Below are positions 53,687-61,443 of a stretch of 64,000 nt of DNA, piece after piece. A program made the position numbers and the translations under genes. The DNA is taken from contig NZ_JBGCCH010000032.1 of assembly GCF_041261205.1 (NCBI RefSeq), forward strand, positions 53,552 through 117,551, read 5' to 3'. The DNA is from Catenulispora sp. MAP5-51 (GTDB lineage: Bacteria; Actinomycetota; Actinomycetes; Streptomycetales; Catenulisporaceae). The notes beneath the pieces are model-generated. The model was not told the DNA's origin. It saw nothing but the letters and a program-made list of their open reading frames with translations, and ran no database searches. Position 1 is the first letter of the stretch. Every line of letters starts with the position of its first letter.

Positions 53687-54532
53687 TCACTTGCCGATGC
53701 CGACGGTCATGCCCTGGATGATGCGGGTCCCCAGCCAGGCGAACAGGGCGATCATCGGGGCGACGATGACGCAGATGGCGGCGAACATCGCGCCGTAGTC
53801 CAGCTGGTTCTGCTGCTGCGTCATGAGGAAGTCGTTGAGGGCCACAGGAAGGGTGATCTTGTCCTGGCTGTGGGTGATGACGATGGCGAACAGGGTCTCG
53901 TTCCACGCACCGATGAACTGGAGTAGGAACGCTGTGATCAGACCGCCGCGCGCGACCGGCACGATCACCTGCAGGAACGTGCGCAGCGGCTTGGCGCCGT
54001 CCATGACGGCGGCTTCCTCCAGAATCGCCGGGACGCCGGCGAAGAATCCGGTGAGCAGGAAGACGGTGAACGGCAGGGCCAGCCCGGTGTAGACGAGGAT
54101 GAGCCCGGTGTAGCTGTCGACCAGGTTCAGCTTCGCCAGTCCCACGAAGATCGGGACGACGATGACCTGACCGGGCACGCCGAGCCCCATCGCGAACGCC
54201 ATCGACAAAGCCGAGGAGGTGCGGGACTTGCGCCGGGCGAGCACATAGGCGCAGGGCGCCGCCAGCACGATCGCCAGCATCGAGGAGATCCCGGCGTCGA
54301 TCACACTGTTCAGCGCCGCCCGCGCGAACCCACCCTCGCCGAGCGCCTTGCCGTAGTTGCCAGGCACGGGATGGGTGGGAGCGCCAAAGGGGTGCTGCAG
54401 GATGTCGTTGCTGCCGCGCAGCGAGGTCACGGCCACCCAGATGAGCAGGCCGAGGTCGGCCGCGACCAGGATCCAGACGACTGCTGTGACGATCCGCATC
54501 GCCGGGCCGGTGGCCTTGCGTCCGGTACGCAT
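53687..54532 (-). CDS. Sugar ABC transporter permease 2 of system 2 (MalG-type)
   Basis: A 281-residue membrane subunit with six spans. The EAA loop reads ILEEAAVMDGAKPLRTFLQV (about 170-189). The first span is RIVTAVVWILVAADLGLLIW. It pairs with the upstream MalF-type subunit, 15 bp away, and with the lipoprotein before that. No ATPase gene is present. As part of the operon with galactonate-pathway enzymes, it should import galactose or a galactoside. Confidence 0.9.
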   Translation of the reverse strand: MRTGRKATGPAMRIVTAVVWILVAADLGLLIWVAVTSLRGSNDILQHPFGAPTHPVPGNYGKALGEGGFARAALNSVIDAGISSMLAIVLAAPCAYVLARRKSRTSSALSMAFAMGLGVPGQVIVVPIFVGLAKLNLVDSYTGLILVYTGLALPFTVFLLTGFFAGVPAILEEAAVMDGAKPLRTFLQVIVPVARGGLITAFLLQFIGAWNETLFAIVITHSQDKITLPVALNDFLMTQQQNQLDYGAMFAAICVIVAPMIALFAWLGTRIIQGMTVGIGK

Positions 54533-54547
54533 GATGCCTCCGTGGGG

Positions 54548-55516
54548 TCAGTATTCGATGGCGGCGCGGCGCATGACACGGCGCAGGACCAGCGTGATGA
54601 AGCCGATCAGGACCAGGGCGACCATGGCGGCGGCGGTGGCCATTCCCAGCTGCGGGGTGCTCCGTGGCGGGAATGCCGTCTCGTACACGTACATGGCGGT
54701 GTTCCAGGAGTTGACCGGCGGTGCGGCGCTGTTCTGGGTGCCTCCGAACGCCAGGATCAGTTCGAAGATCTGTAGCGACGACACGGTCCACAGGACCGCG
54801 CACACGCTGATGACTTCCCAAGCGAGCGGCAGCGTGACATGCCGGAAGCGTTGGAAGGCGTTGCAGCCGTCGAGTTCGGCGGCCTCGTACAGGTAGGTGG
54901 GGATCTGGTCGACGCCGGCCATGATGATCGCGGTGTAGTAACCGGTCGCGGTCCAGATGATGGTGCCCAGGATCATCGGGAACTGGTTGTCGGTGGACAG
55001 CCATTTGGGCGGAGTGGACACCCCGACGTCGTGCAGGACCTGGTTGACCGGCCCGTCCGGGGAGAACAGGAATCCGGCGAGGATGCCGAACACCATGGCG
55101 TTGACCAGGCACGGGAAGAAGATCACGGAGCGGGCGAACAGCCTGGCCCGCATCTCGCGCAGCGCCATCGTCAGCCCGAAGGCGATCACGAAGGTGCACG
55201 CGCCGCCCACGAACAGGATCTTCAGCGTGTTGGTGAGCGAGGACCGGAAGGCCGGGTCGTCGAACAGGACCTGGTAGTTCTTCCACCCACGCCACTTCTT
55301 GTCGCTCACCCCGTCCCACTTGTAGAACGAGGTCCAGGCCGCGTACCCGATCGGGACCAGGAAGATGACGGTGTAGAAGATCACCGCGGGGGCCGCGAAC
55401 GGCCAGAACATGCGGCGGTGCTGGCGCTCCAGGGGCGAGCGCGAATTCGTCTTGGCCCGGGAGGCCTCACCCCGGGCGCGACGGGCCCGGGGGAACGCGG
55501 TGCTCAGTGCGGCCAT
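54548..55516 (-). CDS. Sugar ABC transporter permease 1 of system 2 (MalF-type)
   Basis: A 322-residue permease. After a basic cytoplasmic N-terminus the first span reads MFWPFAAPAVIFYTVIFLVPIGYAAW. The EAA loop is YEAAELDGCNAFQRFRHVTL (about 216-235). It starts four bases after the binding-protein stop, so translation is coupled. Together with the adjacent MalG-type subunit it forms the membrane channel of the second importer. Confidence 0.9.
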   Translation of the reverse strand: MAALSTAFPRARRARGEASRAKTNSRSPLERQHRRMFWPFAAPAVIFYTVIFLVPIGYAAWTSFYKWDGVSDKKWRGWKNYQVLFDDPAFRSSLTNTLKILFVGGACTFVIAFGLTMALREMRARLFARSVIFFPCLVNAMVFGILAGFLFSPDGPVNQVLHDVGVSTPPKWLSTDNQFPMILGTIIWTATGYYTAIIMAGVDQIPTYLYEAAELDGCNAFQRFRHVTLPLAWEVISVCAVLWTVSSLQIFELILAFGGTQNSAAPPVNSWNTAMYVYETAFPPRSTPQLGMATAAAMVALVLIGFITLVLRRVMRRAAIEY

Positions 55517-55520
55517 CGCG

Positions 55521-56810
55521 TCAGCTCTGCGACTTCCAGTAGGAGACCTGGGTCGCCTTGACCTTGGCCACGAACTGCTCCGGGGCCAGCTTCCCGTGCC
55601 AGAAGTCCAGGAAGTTCTGCGCGAAGACCTTGGTGTACACGTCGTCGCCGGACTGTCCGTCGAAGGTGAGCCGGACCGCCGAGCTGTCGAGCGCCTTCTG
55701 CACGTCGGTCAGGTCCGCCGGGGCCGGGACGTCCGTGCGCGTGGTCAGCGTGTCCGCGGTCGAGGCCAGCGCCGCCATGTTCTTCTGCTGCACGAACCAG
55801 GCGATGAACTTCTCCGCGGCGTCGGCGTGCTTGGCCTTCTTCGGGATCGTGAAGCCGAAGGTCATCGAGTCCGGCGCGGTCACCCCGGGCGGCAGCATGG
55901 CGCCGTACTTCCAGGTGGAAGCGACCTCCTTGCCGGTCTCCGACGTGACCCAGGATCCGTTCATGAAGAACGCGTCCTTGCCGGACGCCCATGCGGTCTC
56001 CTGGGCCGGGGTCTTGGTCGCGTCGTACCCGGGAACGACGTAGTGGCCGGCGATCAGCTGGTCCGTCTCCTGCGCGGCCTTGAGCACCGCCGGGTTGTCC
56101 CAAGCGGCCCCGGTCTTGTCGTTCGTCAGATCGGCGAAGTTGACGCCGGCGGCGTTGAGCCGGTAGTCGAAGATCAGGCCGTTGGTCCAGTCGTCCTCAC
56201 CCTCGGAGGCCAGGCACGGCTTGCTCTTCGCCTTCAGCGCGTCGCAGACCTTGATGAAGTCGGCCCACGTCGCCGGCGGCGTCGGCATCGCAGCCTTGAT
56301 GTCCGGGTCCGCGGCGTTGTAGAAGAACTCCGCCGAGCTGACGATGTAGGGGATCACCCAGTTCTGAACCCCGTTCGAATCCTTCGGCAGCGCCTGGTTG
56401 TACTTGGCCGGTATGATCTCGCCGACGGTCTTGCCCTCGCCGGGCACCTGCATCGACAGCACCGGTGTCAGATCGAGCGCCTGCCCGGTGGAGGCGGCAG
56501 AGCCGTAGATGACGTCCGAGCCCTGGTCCCACAGGTCCGGAGCCTTGTTGGCCGTGATCGCCGGCACGATCCGCGTGTTCACGTCGCGGCCGAGGAACTG
56601 CACGTCCACCTTGACGCCGGTCTCGGCGGTGTACTGGTCGAAGAGCTTCTTGATCGCTTGACCCTGGGGTTCCTGGGCCGTCCACATCGACCAGTAGGTA
56701 AAGCCGTCCTTGGAACCGGAGCCGGAGCTGGAGGAACAGGCGGACAGCCCTGCGGCCGCGATCACCGCCGCTGTGCCTACGGCGGCGAGCCGCCGGGGGG
56801 TGGTTGTCAT
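55521..56810 (-). CDS. Sugar ABC transporter substrate-binding lipoprotein 2
   Basis: A 429-residue extracytoplasmic binding protein of the carbohydrate class. The signal peptide ends in a lipobox (AAGLSAC, lipid-modified C25) followed by a Ser/Gly linker. The mature part has FTYWSMWTAQEPQGQAIKKL, an aromatic-rich binding strand, and the hinge segment ANKAPDLWDQGSDVIYG. Its position at the head of the galactonate operon predicts galactose, galactobiose or a related oligosaccharide as ligand. A LacI-type repressor gene lies immediately upstream on the same strand. Confidence 0.9.
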   Translation of the reverse strand: MTTTPRRLAAVGTAAVIAAAGLSACSSSSGSGSKDGFTYWSMWTAQEPQGQAIKKLFDQYTAETGVKVDVQFLGRDVNTRIVPAITANKAPDLWDQGSDVIYGSAASTGQALDLTPVLSMQVPGEGKTVGEIIPAKYNQALPKDSNGVQNWVIPYIVSSAEFFYNAADPDIKAAMPTPPATWADFIKVCDALKAKSKPCLASEGEDDWTNGLIFDYRLNAAGVNFADLTNDKTGAAWDNPAVLKAAQETDQLIAGHYVVPGYDATKTPAQETAWASGKDAFFMNGSWVTSETGKEVASTWKYGAMLPPGVTAPDSMTFGFTIPKKAKHADAAEKFIAWFVQQKNMAALASTADTLTTRTDVPAPADLTDVQKALDSSAVRLTFDGQSGDDVYTKVFAQNFLDFWHGKLAPEQFVAKVKATQVSYWKSQS

Positions 56811-56905
56811 CGTTGAGCCCTTCTGTACGAAGCCTGATTCAGGGATGGGTGAACCGATCTCCCTGCCTGATGTCGGTGAAGGTGGAGCTCAGCTGGTGCC
56901 GCGGG

Positions 56906-57913
56906 TCACGCGGCGGTGCGTACCGGGGCGCTGCTTCCTCTGACGAGCAGGGTGGGGCGCAGCAGCGACAGCGCGTTGGTCGGCGGTTTGCCGGAGTCGA
57001 CGGCGTTCAGCAGCAGTTCGACGGCCTGTTGGGCCATCTCCCGCTTGGGGATCGCGACTGTGGTCAGCGCCGGATCCAGGCTGCCGACCTGCGCGATGTC
57101 ATCGAGTCCGACGACGCTGACGTCCTCGGGCACGCGGCGGCCGGACCGGGTCAGGGCCTGCATGGCGCCAATCGCGAGGGCGTCGGAGGTCGCGAAGATC
57201 GCGGTCAGACCCGGGTTCGCGGCCAGGGCCTGGTTCGCCGCCGAGAATCCGTCGACCGCGTTGTCGGCGGGTCGGGCGAACACCATGCCGTCGTCGATGG
57301 TCAGCCCGTCGGCGGCGAAGGCGCGGCGCAGCCCGGCCACGCGGGGTGCGTGGGAGGGAAGCTTGGCGATCGCGGCGATCTTCTCGTGCCCCAGATCGCG
57401 CAGATGCCGCCCGGCCAGGTACCCGGCGTTCTCGAAGTCGATGGACACCACCGGCAGGGTGTGCGGCGGATCGAGCTCCCAGGCGAACAGCGCGACCGGG
57501 AAGCTCGCCTGGGCCAGCATCTCCAGCTGCTGAGCGACCCCGAGGTCGCCGGCGACCAGGAGCGCGTCCACGGAGCGGGCCGTGAGGTTCTCCAAATGCT
57601 GCCGGGTGTAGTCGGGGTCGTCGCGAGTGGTGGCCAGCAGCAGGTTGTAGCCGTGGCCGACCAGGACATTCTCGACCTCCTCGACCACTTCGGCGTAGAA
57701 GGCGTCAGCCACCGAGGGCACGAACAACCCGACGGTCCGCGTCGCACCGGTGCGCAGCGACCGGGCGAGCAGGTTCGGCTTGTAGCCGAGTTCCTGTATC
57801 GCCGCGTTCACCTTCGCCGCCGTCTCCGGTCGGACCTTCTTGCCCGACACCACATTGGAAACGGTCTGCTTGGTGACCCCCGCCCGCGCCGCCACCTCCG
57901 CCATCGTCACCAC
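56906..57913 (-). CDS. LacI-family transcriptional regulator
   Basis: A 335-residue repressor. The helix-turn-helix MAEVAARAGVTKQTVSNVVSG occupies residues 4-24, with the hinge helix RPETAAKVNAAIQELGYKPN and LARSLRTG after it. A periplasmic-binding-protein-like sugar domain follows from TRTVGLFVPSVADAFYAEVV. The GTG at 57913 was chosen since GGGAGC lies five bases before it and the HTH begins three codons later; the frame is open upstream. It is probably the repressor of the operon that starts 95 bp downstream. Candidate operators TTTATCGATCCA (before its own gene) and GTGGATCGATCCAC (58104-58117) fit LacI-type symmetry. Confidence 0.92.
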   Translation of the reverse strand: MVTMAEVAARAGVTKQTVSNVVSGKKVRPETAAKVNAAIQELGYKPNLLARSLRTGATRTVGLFVPSVADAFYAEVVEEVENVLVGHGYNLLLATTRDDPDYTRQHLENLTARSVDALLVAGDLGVAQQLEMLAQASFPVALFAWELDPPHTLPVVSIDFENAGYLAGRHLRDLGHEKIAAIAKLPSHAPRVAGLRRAFAADGLTIDDGMVFARPADNAVDGFSAANQALAANPGLTAIFATSDALAIGAMQALTRSGRRVPEDVSVVGLDDIAQVGSLDPALTTVAIPKREMAQQAVELLLNAVDSGKPPTNALSLLRPTLLVRGSSAPVRTAA

Positions 57914-57926
57914 AAGTGCTCCCCAA

Positions 57927-57940
57927 CGTTTATCGATCCA
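57927..57940. promoter_or_regulatory. LacI-type operator before the regulator gene
   Basis: CGTTTATCGATCCA lies 14 bp upstream of the regulator start, suited to autoregulation. The same 14 bases occur at 11711-11724. Its core ATCGATCCA is half of the symmetric site at 58104-58117. Confidence 0.55.
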
Positions 57941-58103
57941 CGAAAGTGGCGCCAGCGTAGGCACTGCTGTCGACTCGGCGCAAGCGGTGGTCCACTTGTC
58001 GTGACCTAGCCGTTACCGCGACACGAGTGCCGGAAGGCCCTGTGCCGTCGAACCATTGACGCCTGCGGAAACCTAGCGTTACGGTGCCCCCTGAATCAGC
58101 TAC

Positions 58104-58117
58104 GTGGATCGATCCAC
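58104..58117. promoter_or_regulatory. Perfect LacI-type operator
   Basis: GTGGATCGATCCAC is a perfect 14-bp palindrome with the central CG typical of LacI-family operators. It lies 60 bp before the thioredoxin-fold gene and about 190 bp from the divergent lacI-type gene. It would put the plus-strand cluster (thioredoxin-fold, beta-helix 2, kinase, GH59 copy 2) under the same repressor. Confidence 0.65.
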
Positions 58118-58177
58118 ACACCAGCGCCAGGAGTGAAACGTGCTGTGTCAAAGCTCTGTCAACAAGCAAGCGCTCCG

Positions 58178-58678
58178 ATGAAACGACTCGCCGTGCTGGC
58201 CGGGGCAGCGGTGATCGCGGCGGGCGCGACCGCGGCCGCCGTCTGGCCCGACAACGACGACGCGCCGACGAAGGCAGCCAGCGCGACCGACATCCTGGGC
58301 CGCACGGAGGGAACGGGAAGCCTGCGCCTGCTGGCGTTCCTGGCCACGCAACCGGACACCGCCGTGACGACCTCACGGAGCCAGGCGGTCGATCTGGTCA
58401 GCCTGCAGACGCAGTACGGCGCCAAGGGCCTGTCAACGCAGATCATCGACGAGAGCGGCGCCGGTCGCGACGCCCTCACCAACACCTACTACGACTGGCA
58501 ACTGGGCGGCGTCCTGCTGGCCGCCGATCCGGCCCGAGCGCTCGCCCGGCAGTACAACGTGACGGTCACCCCGACGGTGGTCCTGCTGGACGCCGCTGGC
58601 GCCGTCATCAAGCGCTGGGACTCCCCCGTGCACACCGTGCAGGCCGCGCAGGTCATCGCCGGCAAACTCACCAGCTGA
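58178..58678 (+). CDS. Exported thioredoxin-fold protein without a CxxC motif
   Basis: A 166-residue protein with an N-terminal signal or anchor (MKRLAVLAGAAVIAAGATAAAVW). The body resembles the thioredoxin/TlpA fold: LRLLAFLATQPD where the active site would be, then ADPARALARQYNVTVTPTVVLLDAAGAVIKRW with the cis-Pro (TPT). The region where TlpA-type proteins have CxxC holds LATQPD, so it is probably not an oxidoreductase. The mature protein has no Cys. The start at 58178 is the first ATG with a proper signal peptide; a GTG at 58133 adds 15 residues. It lies between a LacI operator and the second beta-helix gene. Confidence 0.65.
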   Translation: MKRLAVLAGAAVIAAGATAAAVWPDNDDAPTKAASATDILGRTEGTGSLRLLAFLATQPDTAVTTSRSQAVDLVSLQTQYGAKGLSTQIIDESGAGRDALTNTYYDWQLGGVLLAADPARALARQYNVTVTPTVVLLDAAGAVIKRWDSPVHTVQAAQVIAGKLTS

Positions 58679-58769
58679 CCAAAACCCTTCCCGTTTCAGC
58701 ACGCCCGGCCCGGGCGTGGCACCGCTGTTCCCGCATGCCCTTTGACATGCCCTTTGAAAGGAGAAACAC

Positions 58770-60425
58770 GTGTCACACCAGCACTCTGGCGGGTCCTCAT
58801 GGCGCAGACGCCTCATCGGACTCACCGCCGCCCTCGCGATACCCACCGGAATCTCCACTCTGGCCGTCACAGCTCAGGCGCACGCAGCAGCAGGCTCGGC
58901 CTACTACGTGGACTGTTCGCAGTCCGACAACGGCGACGGCTCCCAGTCGAGCCCTTGGAACTCGCTGGACTCCGTCAACGCCGCGATGTTCGGCCCCGGC
59001 GACCAGATCCTCTTCGCCCGCGGCACCACCTGTCACGGGGCGCTCACGCCTCAGGGATCGGGCGCATCAGGCGCACCTATCGTCATCGACACCTACGGCA
59101 CCGGTCCCAAGCCGGTCATCGCCGGCGACGGTGCGACGGACGCGGTCCTGCTGAACAACCAGCAGTACTGGGAGATCCGGAACCTGGAGATCACCAACCA
59201 CGGCGCCACGGCCGCGAACCGCCGCGGCGTGCACATCGTGCTGCAGGACTTCGGCACCGGCAACCACTACCGGCTCACCAACCTCACCGTCCACGACGTC
59301 AACGGTGCGGACACCAAGGACCTCGGGGGCAGCGGCGGCGTCCAGTTCGACGTCCAGGGCAACTCGGTCAAGACCAAGTTCAACGACGTGGTCCTGGACG
59401 GCAACGACATCTACACCGTCGACCGCTCCGGCATCAACATGTCCAGCGACTGGATGTGCCGAGCCTCCACCGGCTACGAAGGCTGCAACCCCGGCCGCAC
59501 CAACACCTACTACCCGTGGACCGGCTTCGTCGTGCAGAACAACACGGTGCACGACATCGGCGGCGACGGCATCGTCATGCAGTACACGCAGAACGGCCTG
59601 GCGCAGAACAACGTCGCGTACGACACCTCCGCCCGGCCCAACGGCGACAACGCCGCCATCTGGGTGTGGAACGCCGACAACGTGATGTTCCAGTACAACG
59701 AGGCCTACGCGACCCAGAAGCTCCCCGACAACGGCGACGGCATGGCCTGGGACGCCGATTACGGCACCGACGGCACCGTCTACCAGTACAACTACAGCCA
59801 CGACAACGTCGGCGGCATGGCTATGTTCTGCGGCTGCGGTGACCAAGCCGGAGCGGCCACCACCAATGCCACGTTCCGCTACAACGTCAGCCAGAACGAC
59901 GGCAGCCAAGTCCTGCGCGACTACGGCGAGAACAACGGCATGTTCTACAACAACACCATCTACGAGCCCGCAGGCTCCACCGCCGAAATCCTCACCACGG
60001 GCGGTCCCACGCTGACGCTCGCCAACAACATCATCGTCAACAACGGCAGCGGCGGCTACGACTACAACGGCACCACCTTCACCAACAACATCCTGTCCGG
60101 GAGCAGCACGTCCAACATCCCACCCGGTCAGATCACCGCCGATCCCCAGCTTGCGTCGCCCGGCAGCGGCGGAACCGGCCTCGGCACGGTGTCCGGATAC
60201 CAACTCACAGCCGGCTCACCGGCCATCGGCGCCGGCACCGTCATCCCCAACAACGGAGGACACGACTACTGGGGCAACACCGTCCCCGCGGTATGCGCAC
60301 CCGACATCGGCGCCAACCAGTACTCCACCCCTGACGACAGCTCGTGCTCGGGGAGCAACGCACATCTGCGCACGGTCGCCTCTGGTCTGACCAACGGCAC
60401 CAGCCGGAAGCGGCACCTGCCGTAA
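58770..60425 (+). CDS. Secreted right-handed beta-helix protein, copy 2
   Basis: A 551-residue exported protein, paralogue of the one at 12.1-13.7 kb. The signal peptide ends near AQAHAAAGS (residue 40), and the mature start YYVDCSQSDNGDGSQSSPWN is the same. The whole beta-helix is collinear with copy 1 (IRNLEITNHGATAANRRGVH, YTVDRSGINMSSDWMCRAST), with the Cys residues conserved. The C-terminus is about 16 residues longer and basic. GTG with AAAGGAG before it sets the start. Function is probably polysaccharide lyase or hydrolase activity outside the cell; the family is not identified. It is followed by a PfkB kinase and GH59 copy 2 on the same strand. Confidence 0.86.
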   Translation: MSHQHSGGSSWRRRLIGLTAALAIPTGISTLAVTAQAHAAAGSAYYVDCSQSDNGDGSQSSPWNSLDSVNAAMFGPGDQILFARGTTCHGALTPQGSGASGAPIVIDTYGTGPKPVIAGDGATDAVLLNNQQYWEIRNLEITNHGATAANRRGVHIVLQDFGTGNHYRLTNLTVHDVNGADTKDLGGSGGVQFDVQGNSVKTKFNDVVLDGNDIYTVDRSGINMSSDWMCRASTGYEGCNPGRTNTYYPWTGFVVQNNTVHDIGGDGIVMQYTQNGLAQNNVAYDTSARPNGDNAAIWVWNADNVMFQYNEAYATQKLPDNGDGMAWDADYGTDGTVYQYNYSHDNVGGMAMFCGCGDQAGAATTNATFRYNVSQNDGSQVLRDYGENNGMFYNNTIYEPAGSTAEILTTGGPTLTLANNIIVNNGSGGYDYNGTTFTNNILSGSSTSNIPPGQITADPQLASPGSGGTGLGTVSGYQLTAGSPAIGAGTVIPNNGGHDYWGNTVPAVCAPDIGANQYSTPDDSSCSGSNAHLRTVASGLTNGTSRKRHLP

Positions 60426-60477
60426 TGACCCGCATAACCCTCGCACACGCCCGCGCTGACAGCGTACGGGGACTGTG

Positions 60478-61443
60478 ATGGCGACCTTCGATCTGGTGGT
60501 GGTCGGGGATGCCAATCCCGACGTCCTCATCGCCGGCGCGCCTGCCGTCCCGGCATACGGCCAAGCCGAAACGCTGGTCGAGGCCGGCTCCCTCGCCCTG
60601 GGCGGATCGGCGGCGATCGTCGCGCACGGCGCGGCCCGGCTCGGGCTGTCCACGGCGTTGGTGTCGTTGGTCGGCCGGGACGCCGCCGGTGACTTCGTCC
60701 TCGACGCGCTGTCGTCGGCGGGAGTCGACATCAGCCTGGTCGCGCGGCACGAGCGGGAGCCCACGGCGCTGACCGTGTGCCTGGGCGGCGCGGACGGGGA
60801 CCGCGCGATCCTGACCTCGCTCGGGTGCCTGGCCTCGTTCGAGCCGCCGAAGCAGCTTCCCTCGTCACGCCATGTCCATGCCGCGGCCTACTTCCTGCAA
60901 CCGCGCCTGGCCGCCGGCCTGGCGGAACTGTTCGGCGACGCCCGCAGCCGCGGTGCGACCACGTCCCTGGACACCAACGACGACCCCGCCGGCAGCTGGA
61001 AGCTGGCCCCCGGCGTACTCGACGTCTGCGACTACCTGCTCCCCAACGAGGCCGAAGCGCTGGCACTGACCGGTACATCCGACGTGCGGGCGGCGATGGC
61101 CGCCTTCGCCGGCGCCACAGTCACCCCGGTGGTCAAACGCGGCCGACACGGCGCGACGGCACTCAACTCCGGGAAGACCCACACCGTCCGCAGCACTCCG
61201 GTCGTTCCGGTGGACACCGTCGGCGCCGGAGACAGCTTCGACGCCGGATTCCTGGCCGGACTCCTCAGCACCGGCGATCTGGACCTCGCACTCGCCCTCG
61301 GCTGCGCCTGCGGCGCACTTTCGACCCAGGCGGCGGGCGGCACCGCCGCACAGCCGTCGTGGAACCAGGCCGTCACCTACGCGTCGGCGACGACCTCAAC
61401 CGCCCCGGTAGCAACCATCGCGCACAACGAGGAGGAATCGTGA
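60478..61443 (+). CDS. PfkB-family carbohydrate kinase
   Basis: A 321-residue ribokinase-fold kinase. The N-terminal DLVVVGDANPDVLIAG and the GGSAAIVAHGAARLG block (about 43-57) are family signature 1, and DTVGAGDSFDAGFLAGLL (about 245-262) is signature 2 with the catalytic Asp. The N-terminal sequence is closer to ribokinase/adenosine-kinase types than to the KDG kinase at 50 kb, so a different sugar is likely. The ATG at 60478 was preferred over a GTG one codon earlier. Its stop overlaps the GH59 copy 2 start (GTGA), which couples a cytoplasmic kinase to a secreted galactosidase. Confidence 0.86.
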   Translation: MATFDLVVVGDANPDVLIAGAPAVPAYGQAETLVEAGSLALGGSAAIVAHGAARLGLSTALVSLVGRDAAGDFVLDALSSAGVDISLVARHEREPTALTVCLGGADGDRAILTSLGCLASFEPPKQLPSSRHVHAAAYFLQPRLAAGLAELFGDARSRGATTSLDTNDDPAGSWKLAPGVLDVCDYLLPNEAEALALTGTSDVRAAMAAFAGATVTPVVKRGRHGATALNSGKTHTVRSTPVVPVDTVGAGDSFDAGFLAGLLSTGDLDLALALGCACGALSTQAAGGTAAQPSWNQAVTYASATTSTAPVATIAHNEEES

